Shown piece after piece: positions 9,126 to 18,506 of a stretch of DNA of 50,754 nt. The stretch spans positions 1-50,754 of the forward strand of contig CALJJQ010000017.1 of the NCBI GenBank assembly GCA_937973965.1. The letters are read 5' to 3'. The DNA is from an uncultured Calothrix sp. Its GTDB lineage: Bacteria; Cyanobacteriota; Cyanobacteriia; Cyanobacteriales; Nostocaceae. Made by a program: the position numbers and the translations under genes. The notes beneath the pieces are model-generated. The model was not told the DNA's origin. It saw nothing but the letters and a program-made list of their open reading frames with translations, and made no database searches. The first letter of the stretch is position 1. Every line of letters begins with the position of its first letter.

Positions 9126-11837
9126 TCAAAACCTAACCGTCAAACTAGCTGCAACACTTAAACCTGGTTGGGTATAAAGTTCCAAATCTGGACTGGTTGT
9201 AGTTAAACCTCGAGCATCAGACCATTCCCAATATTTCTGATTGAACAAGTTAAACACACCAATATTTAAAGTTGTATTGGGATTGAAGTTGTAATACCCA
9301 ATTAAATCCACACTAGTGTATCCCGATGGTTTAAATTGGTTTGCTAATGCAACTCGGTCTTTTCTCCCTACCAAGGTAGTGAATAATTGGGTTCCCCAAC
9401 GGTTTTCCGGTGAACGATATCCAATTCCGATAATTCCTTTAATGGGGTCTACAGACTCCAGGGGTTGGTTAGTTTGTAAATCTGCTCCCTCTGCATATGC
9501 AAGACTTGCAAATAAATTCAACCCCTCCGGTTTCCCACTAAAACGGTATTCTGCTTTTGCTTCCACACCATAAATTTCTGCACCCTTAGTGTTTTGGGAT
9601 TGAAATTGTTGGAATGTTCTTCCTCCAATCACGGATGTTCCCACATTCACTGTTTGGATGAAGTTGTTGTAACGGTTGTAAAATCCCGTCACCCCAGCAT
9701 TCAAGTATGAAGAGTTGTAACGTAATCCCAACTCATAGCTATCACTGGTTTCCGGTTTTAAATTTACATTCGGTAATACGGTGTAAAAAGAAGCAAAGTT
9801 TGTGAAGGCGATCGCAGCGTTATCGTAGGGAGGACTGCGGAAACCACGGGCATATTGTCCGTATAATGATATTTCGGGTGTGAGTTTGGCTATTATCCCT
9901 AATTTTGGTGAAATTGCTGAAGCTGATATTCCCTCTACTTTATAATTCTCAGTGTTAATACGGGCAAAATCCGCATCATTATTGTAGGGTTTGAGTTGGT
10001 AATAATCGTAACGGATACCAGGTATGATGGTGATTCTATCATCCCCTAGGGATATTTCATCTTGTATGTACAAACCGATACGGAGAGTGTCGGTGTCAGG
10101 GAAGGTTTTATTGGGGAAGAGTTCACCACCAACGTTTTTAGTCGAAGTTCCCGCAGTCAAGTTAAATTCCGTGTTGTCACGGGGACGAGATGTATTAGTG
10201 TTGAGAATATCTAAACCGTAAACTAAGCGATGACTCAGACTACCTGTTCGGAAATTACTTTCTAGTTGGACATCACCACCAACCATGTTCTGTAAAAAGC
10301 GGTTTTGGGAAACTCGACGACGGAGGGAGGTTCCTATTTGACGCAATTCCTGAACGTTTTCCGTAGTTTCTGCATCCTGATAGTAGAATTGCGATCGCGC
10401 TTTTTGCACGAAGCCACCATCGGGGTTATTATACTCGTAGGCAATACTTCCCCGACCGCGACGGGTATAGTCTTCAGCACTTTGACTCAAACGTCGCGAA
10501 CCAGGAGGTCCAGGAAGCGAAACAGCAGCGCTTCTCACATCCGTATCGGTCTGTTGTTCAAAAAATTCCCCTGTGAGTTTAAAGGTGTTGCGACTGTCGG
10601 GTTGTAGGACGACTTTCCCCAGAAAGTTGTTACCACCTATTGTTTGGGGATTAGGGTTACGACCACCAAAGTTTTTGTTTTCCTGACCATCCCGACGGGT
10701 ATATACAAAGGAGGTGGATAGTTTATCATCTCCAGCTGCAACGGTGAAGGTTTCTGCAAAGCTGGAATCAACACTGTTGTAAGCAACTTTCCCACTCACA
10801 AATCCTTCTTTACCAAAGATATCTAAATAATCTAGAGGGTCTTTAGTGATGTAGGAAACCACACCTCCAATTGCATCACTCCCATACAAACTAGAACCAG
10901 GTCCTCGGATAATTTCCACTCGTTTGAGACTATCAAAATCAACTAAATCACGACTGGTATTGAAGTAAATATCGGGAACTCTTACACCATCCACCTGAAT
11001 TAATACCCGATTCCCTTCAATTCCCCGAATATTAATACTAGAATTTCCGGAACGGGTGGGACGATTGCGTACTGAAACACCCGGTTCATATCTAATTAAA
11101 TCTTTAATATCCTGGACAAAGTTAGTTTCTAATTCTTCAGAACGAATCACAGAAATTGTTCCGGGAGTATCTTGAACTGCTCGTTCCGTTCTTGTCCCGG
11201 TGACGGTGATTTCAATATCACTTTCACTTCTGGTATTCTCATTCCTCGGATTTACAGATGCAGGTTGATTTTCTACTGCTGGTGTTGCTTCCGGTTTTGT
11301 GGATACTGTTGACTGTTCTGCTGGTTTTTCCGGTGCTGGAGGTTGGGATACTTGGTTATTTTTAATGGAATTAACTTGAAATACTAAACCTTTTTGGTCA
11401 TCAAATAATTCAACTTGGGGTTTACCTGTTTCTCCGACTACAGTAAATTGAATTGTATTGGCATCTTTTTGATTGACAATTATTTCGGAAATCCCTTCTG
11501 TCGGTTTTGTAAAATCGACCCTATTCCCAGATGTTAAACGCAATTTAGCATTAGGTATATTGACAATTAAAGATTTGTCGCTCTCCTGGGGAATAACTTC
11601 TAATTTATCAGATGCAGATGTTTCCATAATTATTTCCACACCCTTTTCATTTTTTTCTAATTTCACCCCAGTAATTTCTACTAAAGACTGAGCAATTTGC
11701 AGGTTGGTATGAGCAGACTTTGCTTGCTGTTGAGCAATAGATTCATCATTGTGTGTTGTTAAAGCTTGTACAGATGACAAGGAAAGCAAATACAGATTTA
11801 ATAACGTTGCACTGAAAAATAATAAGCGTAATTTCAT
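9126..11837 (-). CDS. TonB-dependent outer-membrane receptor with N-terminal AMIN domain
   Basis: 903 residues. A signal peptide (LRLLFFSATLLNLYLLSLSS, cut near VQA) is followed by an AMIN domain (about 50-135), a Pro/Glu-rich linker (about 165-205), a TonB-box-like ITVTGTRTER, the plug domain (about 220-325, with GVSVRNRPTRSGNSSINIRG and RGPGSSLYGSDAIGGVVSY) and a 22-strand-type beta-barrel ending in the terminal aromatic LTVRF. The AMIN-plug-barrel layout is characteristic of cyanobacterial siderophore receptors. The neighbouring binding-protein gene supports Fe-siderophore, or possibly cobalamin, import through the outer membrane. Start ATG 11837. It contains the only CYCGRG site seen in the window (9209-9214). 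Confidence 0.92.
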   Translation of the reverse strand: MKLRLLFFSATLLNLYLLSLSSVQALTTHNDESIAQQQAKSAHTNLQIAQSLVEITGVKLEKNEKGVEIIMETSASDKLEVIPQESDKSLIVNIPNAKLRLTSGNRVDFTKPTEGISEIIVNQKDANTIQFTVVGETGKPQVELFDDQKGLVFQVNSIKNNQVSQPPAPEKPAEQSTVSTKPEATPAVENQPASVNPRNENTRSESDIEITVTGTRTERAVQDTPGTISVIRSEELETNFVQDIKDLIRYEPGVSVRNRPTRSGNSSINIRGIEGNRVLIQVDGVRVPDIYFNTSRDLVDFDSLKRVEIIRGPGSSLYGSDAIGGVVSYITKDPLDYLDIFGKEGFVSGKVAYNSVDSSFAETFTVAAGDDKLSTSFVYTRRDGQENKNFGGRNPNPQTIGGNNFLGKVVLQPDSRNTFKLTGEFFEQQTDTDVRSAAVSLPGPPGSRRLSQSAEDYTRRGRGSIAYEYNNPDGGFVQKARSQFYYQDAETTENVQELRQIGTSLRRRVSQNRFLQNMVGGDVQLESNFRTGSLSHRLVYGLDILNTNTSRPRDNTEFNLTAGTSTKNVGGELFPNKTFPDTDTLRIGLYIQDEISLGDDRITIIPGIRYDYYQLKPYNNDADFARINTENYKVEGISASAISPKLGIIAKLTPEISLYGQYARGFRSPPYDNAAIAFTNFASFYTVLPNVNLKPETSDSYELGLRYNSSYLNAGVTGFYNRYNNFIQTVNVGTSVIGGRTFQQFQSQNTKGAEIYGVEAKAEYRFSGKPEGLNLFASLAYAEGADLQTNQPLESVDPIKGIIGIGYRSPENRWGTQLFTTLVGRKDRVALANQFKPSGYTSVDLIGYYNFNPNTTLNIGVFNLFNQKYWEWSDARGLTTTSPDLELYTQPGLSVAASLTVRF

Positions 11838-12552
11838 AAATTCTCACCACATTTTTTGTCAAATTCTACGTACACATCTCAATTCCCGACCCCAAACATC
11901 CCATCCCATTTACACGGAACTCATATCACCTGAAATTTTCCACCTCAAAATAGTCATTAGTCATCAACCAATGACATCTCACCAATATTCACTGAAGTAG
12001 ACCATCAGACCAAGATATAAATATCAAGCTGATAAATGCACATACTGTTCGATTTCTTTCACCTTGAGTCAAATAATTTCAGAATTTAGAAAATTGTAGT
12101 CAGACAAAATACTCAAATCCTGTATTAGGACTATTCGAGATGTACTTGAAACTACAATCCGTAATTTTGCTTCTTGAGATTTACTTGCAGATACTTGCTG
12201 CTATGTAAACATTGGAACACTAATAAAATTTATTGTCAACTATTTAGGTTAGCTTTTGTCTACAAATCTGTAAATAAAACAATTCCTGGGACTTGAATAC
12301 CTGATAATAAATTTGATTAGCTTTATTCTTGAAGAAGAGTTAATTAATAAAAATACTGAATAGACCACAGGCAAATCGGATAATCAGTACAAATCGCCTC
12401 CCCCATAGCCATCAAATTATTGTATTTTAAATCACGTTTAGCATGAGCAATAATACTTCATCTTTCTCGATGGTTAAAATGATTTCAATGTTTCAGGAAT
12501 TAAACAAACCGTCCGTGAAGTTCTGTGTAAACTATTTTGATTAAAGAGATTT
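11838..12552. other. Long AT-rich spacer between divergent genes
   Basis: No gene recognised. It must hold the promoter of the leftward TonB receptor and of the rightward PepSY-like lipoprotein. I looked for a cobalamin-riboswitch core and for a canonical Fur box (GATAATGATAATCATTATC) and found neither. A repeated ATGACATCTCACC/AGTCATTAGTCATCAACC stretch around 11950-11985 is the only local repetition. Confidence 0.4.
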
Positions 12553-13083
12553 ATGATACATACACTTACTGACGGCAAGGAAAAAGCTCAGTCTTTTCCA
12601 TCTTGGTGGAGAAATTTCATGATGATGGGGATGATTTTGGGCAGTAGTATAATTTTGGTTGGTTGTCAACCGGAATTAGAAGTGGACTCGGAGGACGCAG
12701 TTATTTCCGATGATCAAGTTCCGCAAATAGTGCAAAATATCTTTGTCCAGAAATATCCTGGAAGAACTCCCCAATGGGAAAGTCAACCATATGGTTACGA
12801 AGCGGTATTTTCCGATAATGGAATTGAGTACGAAGTAGAACTTTCCGCAGACGGACAGTGGTTGGAAACGGAATATGAGGTGTCGAGGGATGAGCAGTTT
12901 CCTGCTATTGTATTGAATCAAGTTCGTTCTCGGTATCCTGGATACCAAATTACCAAGCGGGAAATCGAAATTACACCCAGGGGAGTGTTCTACGAAGTAG
13001 AAGTGGAAAATGGTAACGAGGAAATAGAGCTATATTTTGACGGACAAGGCAACTTGGCTGAAAATTATCATGAAGATGCTTAG
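12553..13083 (+). CDS. PepSY-like lipoprotein with two tandem domains
   Basis: 176 residues. A hydrophobic segment (MMMGMILGSSIILVGC) ends in a lipobox ILVGC at about residue 38, so this is a probable lipoprotein, though the N-terminal extension is longer than usual for a signal peptide. The mature part holds two repeats of a PepSY-like unit: ...VPQIVQNIFVQKYPGRTPQWE...YEAVFSDNGIEYEVELSADGQWLETEYEV and ...FPAIVLNQVRSRYPGYQITKREIEI...FYEVEVENGNEEIELYFDGQGNL. This resembles the PF11396 (PepSY-like) family of periplasmic proteins of unknown function. Single gene. Confidence 0.78.
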   Translation: MIHTLTDGKEKAQSFPSWWRNFMMMGMILGSSIILVGCQPELEVDSEDAVISDDQVPQIVQNIFVQKYPGRTPQWESQPYGYEAVFSDNGIEYEVELSADGQWLETEYEVSRDEQFPAIVLNQVRSRYPGYQITKREIEITPRGVFYEVEVENGNEEIELYFDGQGNLAENYHEDA

Positions 13084-13232
13084 TGATTTTGAGGGGTTGC
13101 GGGAGTAGCTCTAGTCCTTGATTTGATTTGAAGGATTTATCTGTGCCTTTTCTCACCGTTCAAAATTCATGCGATCGCACTCAATAAACAAAAATAATCA
13201 GGGAAATTTTTCCCGCGATGGGTGTCGCAAGT

Positions 13233-13241
13233 TGGTATAAT
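13233..13241 (+). promoter_or_regulatory. Extended -10 promoter element
   Basis: TTGGTATAAT contains a perfect -10 hexamer TATAAT (13236-13241) preceded by TGG, an extended -10. No good -35 lies 17 bp upstream, as is common when the -10 is extended. The imperfect palindrome GGGAAATTTTTCCC at 13201-13214 overlaps the -35 zone and could be an operator. The expected transcription start near 13248 excludes the GTG at 13222 as a start codon. Confidence 0.5.
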
Positions 13242-13260
13242 ATGCCGATTGCACAGGATT

Positions 13261-14316
13261 ATGCGGCTACATATTGTGGAATACACCGATTCGATGGATA
13301 ATCTGGCAGATGCCCTTCAACAGCCAGTTGATTTTGATTTTGAATTACCCGATCCGGAGGATGAGGGGATTCCGGATGCGGATTTTATGCAAAAAGTCGA
13401 TGTGGCGTGGCAAGTTTGTGATAAATTCGATTTGCAAACAGAAATTTGGCGAGGGCGAATTTTACGCGCAGTACGTGACCGGGAAAAAATCGGTGGTGAT
13501 GGTCGGGGAACTGGTTTTTTGCGCTGGCTCAAGGAACGGGAAATTAGTAAAAGTCAAGCCTACAAGTGGATTCAATTGGCTAATAGTGCGGATACCTTGC
13601 TAGATGAGGGGAAAGTTGATCCGCGCTCCATTAACAATTTTAGCAAACGGGCATTTTTGGAAACTGCGAAGGCTGCACCAGAAGTTCAGCAAATGGTAGG
13701 TGAAGCGGCTAAAAAAGGTGATAAAATTACAGGGCGCGAGGTGAAACAACTAACGGAAGAATGGACAGCCATGTCCAGTGACCTATTACCAGAACCAGTT
13801 CGCGAAAAAGCTGCTGATAACTCCCTTCCTCCCCGTTATATAGCCCCTTTAGTTCGGGAAATAGAAAAACTACCGCAAATCCATCAAACTGTTCTCCAAA
13901 GGGAAATTGCGGAGAATCCTGACCTAGATACAGTTAAACAAGCAACAACGGAAGCTCGTAATTTAGCTAAATATCTCAAAGCGTCTGCTCAAGTTCAAGC
14001 TTTAGCTAGCCAGAATGTTGATGTGGAACAAGCTTTGTTAGAAGCGCAGCGAATTAATTGTTTAAATGTGGCGGCTGATTTGGTGAATCAAGCGTCTCAA
14101 ATGGAACAGACAATTGCTAAAATGTACATGACTTGGAAGCGGATTGCTAACCTTGCAGATCGATTATACGTGGATACGGGTGCCAGTACACCCCATTTAC
14201 GTTCGTTATTGGAATGTATCGAACCCTTGGGTAGTCAATTGATGGAAATTCAAATCGGTAGTACTGAAACCACGGAACGGACTATTCGGATACAATTGAC
14301 GGAGGAGGAAGTGTAA
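13261..14316 (+). CDS. Unrecognised protein, possible helix-turn-helix N-terminal region
   Basis: About 351 residues (or 340 from ATG 13294), all soluble. An acidic N-terminal tail (FDFELPDPEDEGIPDADF) is followed by an alpha-helical region with GTGFLRWLKEREISKSQAYKWIQLANSADTLL. That spacing (helix, ISKSQAYKWI, helix) is reminiscent of HTH domains in DNA-associated proteins such as the DUF3102/ParB-like groups. The rest is predicted helical with a Gln/Ala-rich stretch (about 230-290) and no known motif. The open frame extends up to a GTG at 13222, but a strong extended -10 lies inside that part, so ATG 13261 or 13294 is more likely. Function unknown. Confidence 0.7.
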   Translation: MRLHIVEYTDSMDNLADALQQPVDFDFELPDPEDEGIPDADFMQKVDVAWQVCDKFDLQTEIWRGRILRAVRDREKIGGDGRGTGFLRWLKEREISKSQAYKWIQLANSADTLLDEGKVDPRSINNFSKRAFLETAKAAPEVQQMVGEAAKKGDKITGREVKQLTEEWTAMSSDLLPEPVREKAADNSLPPRYIAPLVREIEKLPQIHQTVLQREIAENPDLDTVKQATTEARNLAKYLKASAQVQALASQNVDVEQALLEAQRINCLNVAADLVNQASQMEQTIAKMYMTWKRIANLADRLYVDTGASTPHLRSLLECIEPLGSQLMEIQIGSTETTERTIRIQLTEEEV

Positions 14317-14491
14317 AAAAATATGGTATTTGGCAGAAAGAATACAGGAGAATTTGTTTGTTGTCAGGACTTGAGTTTACTTGAGTTGGGAAAAATTTTG
14401 TGAGATGAATCCCTGAGCTTTGACTAGGAAGTGAGGAGAAGTTGAAAGGGATGGAGAGTCAGGAGAAAGTTGCTCCTCCTCCCATTCACTC

Positions 14492-15553
14492 TTACTTTTT
14501 GGCTTTAGTATCAACAGTCACTACTGCCGACATTTGGGGAGTAATACGTGATTCGTAGCCTTGGAGACTTTCTGGATCTAGTTTGATTTTGAATGGAATC
14601 CGCTTACCACTTTGATTGTTCTGGCTATCTCCAGTAGTTCCATTGACGTTGACAACCGTGGACAGCATCCCATCCACTGTTCCTTTGAAAGTCTGACTGG
14701 GGAAAGCATTAATTCTGACTTTTACAGGTTGTCCAGGTTGGATTTTTTCAAATTGGTTTTCCTGGAAATTAGCAATAATCCAAGGGTTGGGTTTTACAAT
14801 AGTCATCAAGGACTGTCCTGGTTGAACCCGTTGACCAACTTGAACATTGGGGTTAGTCACTCGTCCTTCAGCCAAAGCCAAGATATTGGTTTGGGACAGC
14901 TTTAATTCCGCTTGTTTGAGTTCGGCTTGTTTTTGAGCAACTGTAGCTTGGGCTACTTGTAGCTGCTGTTGGATTAAATCGCGCTGTTGTTCTAGATTGG
15001 GTACAACTACCGGGGATGTACCAGCTTCCGTTCCTTGGGAGGGGACAGAAAGATTTGCGATCGCATTCAAGTTTTTCTGAGCCAATTCCACTTGTTTCTT
15101 GCTAGCCTCTAAAGCAGCTTTGGCTTGATTTAAACTAGCTTGGTATTCCCGTGGATCAAGTTTAATTAAAGCAGTTCCAGGTTTAACCTCCTGATTTGGT
15201 GTCACACTGACTTCCGTCACCACACCTACAACCGGTGACTCCACTTGATACATATCAGCCGCAACATAGGCATTATCCGTCACCTTAAATTGCTGGGAGT
15301 ACTGCCACCAACGATACCCGTAAACCGATGCAGCAACAGCTCCACCTCCTAACACTAAACCTGCGAGAATAGCTGGTAAGTGACGACGTAAGAATCCAGG
15401 ACGTGGACGACTTTCACCCATCTCCGGTTCATAACTATCATTCGATGCATCCGTCGTCACAATAGCACTCGCTATACCTTCCATCACCGGACTGGTGGGT
15501 GCATCAAAGTCGGTCACTGATTGGTTATTTTGGGAAGATTCTAGACTTTCCAT
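14492..15553 (-). CDS. HlyD/EmrA-type membrane fusion (adaptor) protein
   Basis: 353 residues. A cytosolic acidic N-terminal tail (about 1-55), one membrane segment (LPAILAGLVLGGGAVAASVYGY, about 58-79), then the periplasmic adaptor: split biotinyl-lipoyl halves (AADMYQVESPVVGVVTEVSV...VKPGTALIKLD and VQVGQRVQPGQSLMTIV), a long coiled-coil hairpin rich in Gln/Ala (about 135-225), and beta-barrel PWIIANFQENQFEKIQPGQPV. It should link an inner-membrane exporter (MFS or ABC) to an outer-membrane channel; no exporter gene is adjacent. Start confirmed by GAGGA six nt before the ATG. A strong inverted repeat upstream suggests repressor control. Confidence 0.9.
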   Translation of the reverse strand: MESLESSQNNQSVTDFDAPTSPVMEGIASAIVTTDASNDSYEPEMGESRPRPGFLRRHLPAILAGLVLGGGAVAASVYGYRWWQYSQQFKVTDNAYVAADMYQVESPVVGVVTEVSVTPNQEVKPGTALIKLDPREYQASLNQAKAALEASKKQVELAQKNLNAIANLSVPSQGTEAGTSPVVVPNLEQQRDLIQQQLQVAQATVAQKQAELKQAELKLSQTNILALAEGRVTNPNVQVGQRVQPGQSLMTIVKPNPWIIANFQENQFEKIQPGQPVKVRINAFPSQTFKGTVDGMLSTVVNVNGTTGDSQNNQSGKRIPFKIKLDPESLQGYESRITPQMSAVVTVDTKAKK

Positions 15554-15611
15554 CGATGGTCCTCGTCTTGGTAACTTTTTTGTACAATCTCGAATTTATA
15601 CTTAAGTACAA

Positions 15612-15644
15612 GTTTGATATTGATCTCGACTGATAATATCAAAC
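15612..15644. promoter_or_regulatory. Perfect 10-bp inverted repeat upstream of the HlyD-type gene
   Basis: GTTTGATATT (15612-15621) and AATATCAAAC (15635-15644) are exact complements separated by 13 nt. Two smaller perfect palindromes lie between it and the gene: TACTTAAGTA (15599-15608) and TTGTACAA (15580-15587). The cluster ends 26 bp before the start codon and is a natural operator candidate, for example for a TetR- or MarR-type regulator as is usual for efflux adaptors. It could instead be an mRNA hairpin. Confidence 0.5.
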
Positions 15645-16189
15645 ATACGTTCCAAGGTTGCACCTCTTTACACTATTCAAGCACAACCTGAATGATAATT
15701 AACTGATCTAAACGATGATTTGCTTAAATTTTGTTTAAGAAATGGTGTTTTTATCCTGATTTATACAATTCGGTTGAGAATATTTTATGGTTTGATTATA
15801 GAATAAGAGTTTTATATCAAAGAACACAGAATATAGGATATAGGAAACAGTATCTCAGAGGCAAGATAGAGTCTCCGTTTTAAAAAAAATCACGAGAGAA
15901 TAAAGAATAGAGAATAGCCTATATGCACTACTAACACCAAAATTCATAAAAGTGGTTTTTTCCTACAGTTGCTCGTCTTGCTGCTGCGGGTCTGCACTAC
16001 TCAATTTCAAGTCGATCTTTATATGGGGAAACTTCCAATCAAAGCATATAGCTTGAGCTTGACGCGCAGTGTGTAAATAACTCATTCCTACCCACTATTC
16101 ACTACTCCCTGTATAGACGACCCGACGGTCGTCACTACTCCCTACTCCTACAAGCGAGAGAATAGTCATAATAGCGAATTTAAATCTAG
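15645..16189. other. Spacer with GGGAGTA-type repeats and a GACGACC palindrome
   Basis: No gene seen. Between 16085 and 16150 there are degenerate copies of the ACTCCCT/GGGAGTA heptamer, split by a perfect inverted repeat GACGACC-CGAC-GGTCGTC (16116-16133). The rest is AT-rich. Confidence 0.45.
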
Positions 16190-17011
16190 CTAAAATCTTA
16201 TGACCGGATGAATAAACTTGTATCCAGCAGCTTTAATTTTGGCATTGGAGACTTTTGCATTGTAATTACGATTACCAGGTTGGGAACTATCCCAAGTCAC
16301 AGGTGGTAAATTATTGGCTTGACAAGTATTTTCAATCACTTGACGATTTGTCAAATTAGTATCATCAACTAAGTTATAAATACCACTTAAATGGTGATGA
16401 CGAGCATACTCGATTGCACCGACAATATCATCTAGATGAATCCAATTAGCAGGTTCTTTTCCTTCTCCTGGTCGGGTTTGTCCTGCTACACGGCTATAGA
16501 TTTTCACTAATTCCCGTCCCGGTCCATAAATTCCCCCTAGACGAAAAATACATACTTGGCGATTGGGAGTAGTGGTTGCTAATAATATTTGTTCTGTTTG
16601 AGCTAAAATTCGTTCATTTTCACTTTTGGGATTTAATGGTGTATCTTCATTAACTAGCTGTCCATTTTGTTCACCGTAAACGGAACAAGTGCTGGTGTAA
16701 ATAATTTGTTTTACCTGGGTTTTATCAATTGTCTGACTAATAGTTTGTGCTGTCTCTAAATAGGTTGTTTGATAGGAAGTCTTACGACCACCTGCAACAC
16801 TAATCAATACACAGTCTTGATGCTCAATCACTGGTAAAATTGCTTCTGGATGATTAGCACGGGTTATGAATACTTTTTGAGCAATATTATTTAATTCTGG
16901 GACACGTTCGGGAGTGGTAGTAGTAGCAGTGACGATTAAGGTCATTTTCTGTTGCCAATACTTAGCTACAGCTGAACCGACATATCCACAGCCAATGATT
17001 GCGATGTTCAT
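16190..17011 (-). CDS. NAD(P)-dependent epimerase/SDR-type protein (YeeZ-like)
   Basis: 273 residues. The N-terminal dinucleotide-binding motif IIGCGYVGSAVAKYW (GxGxxG) starts at residue 4. The extended-SDR core follows: CVLISVAGGRK, IYTSTCSVYGEQNG (Ser of the active-site region; the usual YxxxK is not clear, which is typical of the YeeZ-like atypical SDRs), FRLGGIYGPGRE, and WIHLDDIVGAIEYA. Substrate unknown. Single gene with ATG start. Confidence 0.82.
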   Translation of the reverse strand: MNIAIIGCGYVGSAVAKYWQQKMTLIVTATTTTPERVPELNNIAQKVFITRANHPEAILPVIEHQDCVLISVAGGRKTSYQTTYLETAQTISQTIDKTQVKQIIYTSTCSVYGEQNGQLVNEDTPLNPKSENERILAQTEQILLATTTPNRQVCIFRLGGIYGPGRELVKIYSRVAGQTRPGEGKEPANWIHLDDIVGAIEYARHHHLSGIYNLVDDTNLTNRQVIENTCQANNLPPVTWDSSQPGNRNYNAKVSNAKIKAAGYKFIHPVIRF

Positions 17012-17229
17012 GATTATTTGGAATTTGTATATAATATGATAAAGTAATTTTATCTGATTAATGGTGACATTTATTCAAAAATTTACAGCAGGATAAAAAA
17101 GTAGAAATCCACAGGAAATTCCGGCGATTTTTAATGTTTGCGATAAAAGTATTTTTTACTATCCTTGAAAGTTTGAAGAAGATATCTCCGAAAAGCCATA
17201 TACGATTAATTAATCTAATTAATCGCTAA

Positions 17230-17367
17230 TATAAGTAGGTAAGTGCAATTAAACATAAAACCGCAACGTAACCGAACATTTGGCTCAAAGCTTTAATCCC
17301 GTACAGATGCGATATATCGCGTCTCTCCCTGAACTCAACAACAATTTTTACCACCCACCTACTTATA
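17230..17367. mobile_element. MITE-like element with perfect 11-bp terminal inverted repeats
   Basis: A 138-bp non-coding block bounded by TATAAGTAGGT (17230-17240) and its exact complement ACCTACTTATA (17357-17367). Its interior contains a near-palindrome AGATGCGATATATCGCGTCT (17305-17324). A diverged copy of most of it (17235-17330) occurs at 47731-47822. The element ends 23 bp from the 3' end of the next gene. Too short to code for a transposase. Target-site duplication is not clear. Confidence 0.6.
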
Positions 17368-17390
17368 AATAATTTTCAAAACTTCCTATT

Positions 17391-18347
17391 CTAAAGATTT
17401 TCATAGGTAAGTTCCGTATTCGCCCAATTTGTTTCTTGCAAAAATTCCCGAAATGTTGTCAAAAGTCCAGGAAATTCTGCTCGTAACTTCATCACATCGG
17501 CTTGATAACCTTTGGTGCTGTACCAGCGAATAATAGCATAAAGCTCCTTTTGCATTAATAACAAAAAAATCCAAGCTGGTAGCTGTTTATGGGTGACAGT
17601 ATTTCCCTGAACTTGGGAAAATATTTCTGCTATTTGTTGCGGTGTTAAGACATCTCCAGCTAGCTCAATTTCTTTGGCAATATATTTTTGGGGATGCTGA
17701 ATTACATAAGCAGCTACCCGACCCATATCTTTTGTCGTAATTAAATGTAAGGGTTTATCTTTGGGTATGGAAAAAGGAAAACTCCCTTTTAAAATTGATG
17801 GACGTGTATATTTCTTCCAAAATTCTTCCATAAACAAACAAGCACGCAGCATTGTTGTCGGTAAATTACTTTCCTGAAGAATTTGTTCTACTTTGTGCTT
17901 TTGTTCGATGTGGGGAACTCCAGAATTTCTATCAACTCCACCAGCAGAATTATAGACAAAATGTTTAATATTTGCTTGTTTTGCTGCTTGCGCTAAACGA
18001 TATGCTCTTTCAATTTCTTTCGGGTTGGGTTTAGCAGAATCAGTCGCAATACCATGACAATAAACAGCGGCAATATCTGTAAAAGCTCCAGGGAGGGATG
18101 TTTCATCGTCAAGGTCTGCTTCAATTATTTCCACTCCTAAATCAATTAGTTTTGATAATACAGAACGGTTGGAGTCTATTTTTCGAGTGATTATACGCAG
18201 GTTGGTGACTCCCTGCTGGAAAAATCCGTTGATAACGTTTCTACCTGTACCTCCAGTAACACCGATAAGTAGGACTTTACTGTGAAAGTGTGTAGTGCTG
18301 CTAGACTGGACTTCAGATTTTTTGCTCGTATTTATATCTTCAGACAT
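17391..18347 (-). CDS. NmrA-like/NAD(P)H-binding atypical SDR protein
   Basis: About 318 residues. The Rossmann motif VLLIGVTGGTGRNVINGF (GxTGxxG) lies near residue 24, followed by VEIIEADLDDETSLPGAF, VKHFVYNSAGGVDRNSG and LPTTMLRACLFMEEFWKK, the pattern of NmrA/HSCARG-like atypical SDRs that bind NAD(P)(H) as oxidoreductases or redox sensors. I place the start at ATG 18347 rather than 18383 because CAGGA precedes it with 5-6 nt spacing. It is divergent from the RCC-reductase-like gene, with about 160 bp between starts, so the two may share regulation. Confidence 0.82.
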   Translation of the reverse strand: MSEDINTSKKSEVQSSSTTHFHSKVLLIGVTGGTGRNVINGFFQQGVTNLRIITRKIDSNRSVLSKLIDLGVEIIEADLDDETSLPGAFTDIAAVYCHGIATDSAKPNPKEIERAYRLAQAAKQANIKHFVYNSAGGVDRNSGVPHIEQKHKVEQILQESNLPTTMLRACLFMEEFWKKYTRPSILKGSFPFSIPKDKPLHLITTKDMGRVAAYVIQHPQKYIAKEIELAGDVLTPQQIAEIFSQVQGNTVTHKQLPAWIFLLLMQKELYAIIRWYSTKGYQADVMKLRAEFPGLLTTFREFLQETNWANTELTYENL

Positions 18348-18506
18348 AATTGTCCTGAGAGAATTAGAAAAAATTGTCTCCATAAATTTGTGTTTGGGTT
18401 TACCAAAAAAATAATCAAGGGTAAGTCAAGATAGTGAAATCACTTTATATATAAGATAATTATTGTTACTTTTTAATTGTATAGAAAAATGAGATTCTAG
18501 TAAAAA

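Noticed and set aside
11838-12552. Cobalamin riboswitch or canonical Fur box upstream of the TonB receptor
   Set aside because: Neither core sequence was found on either strand.
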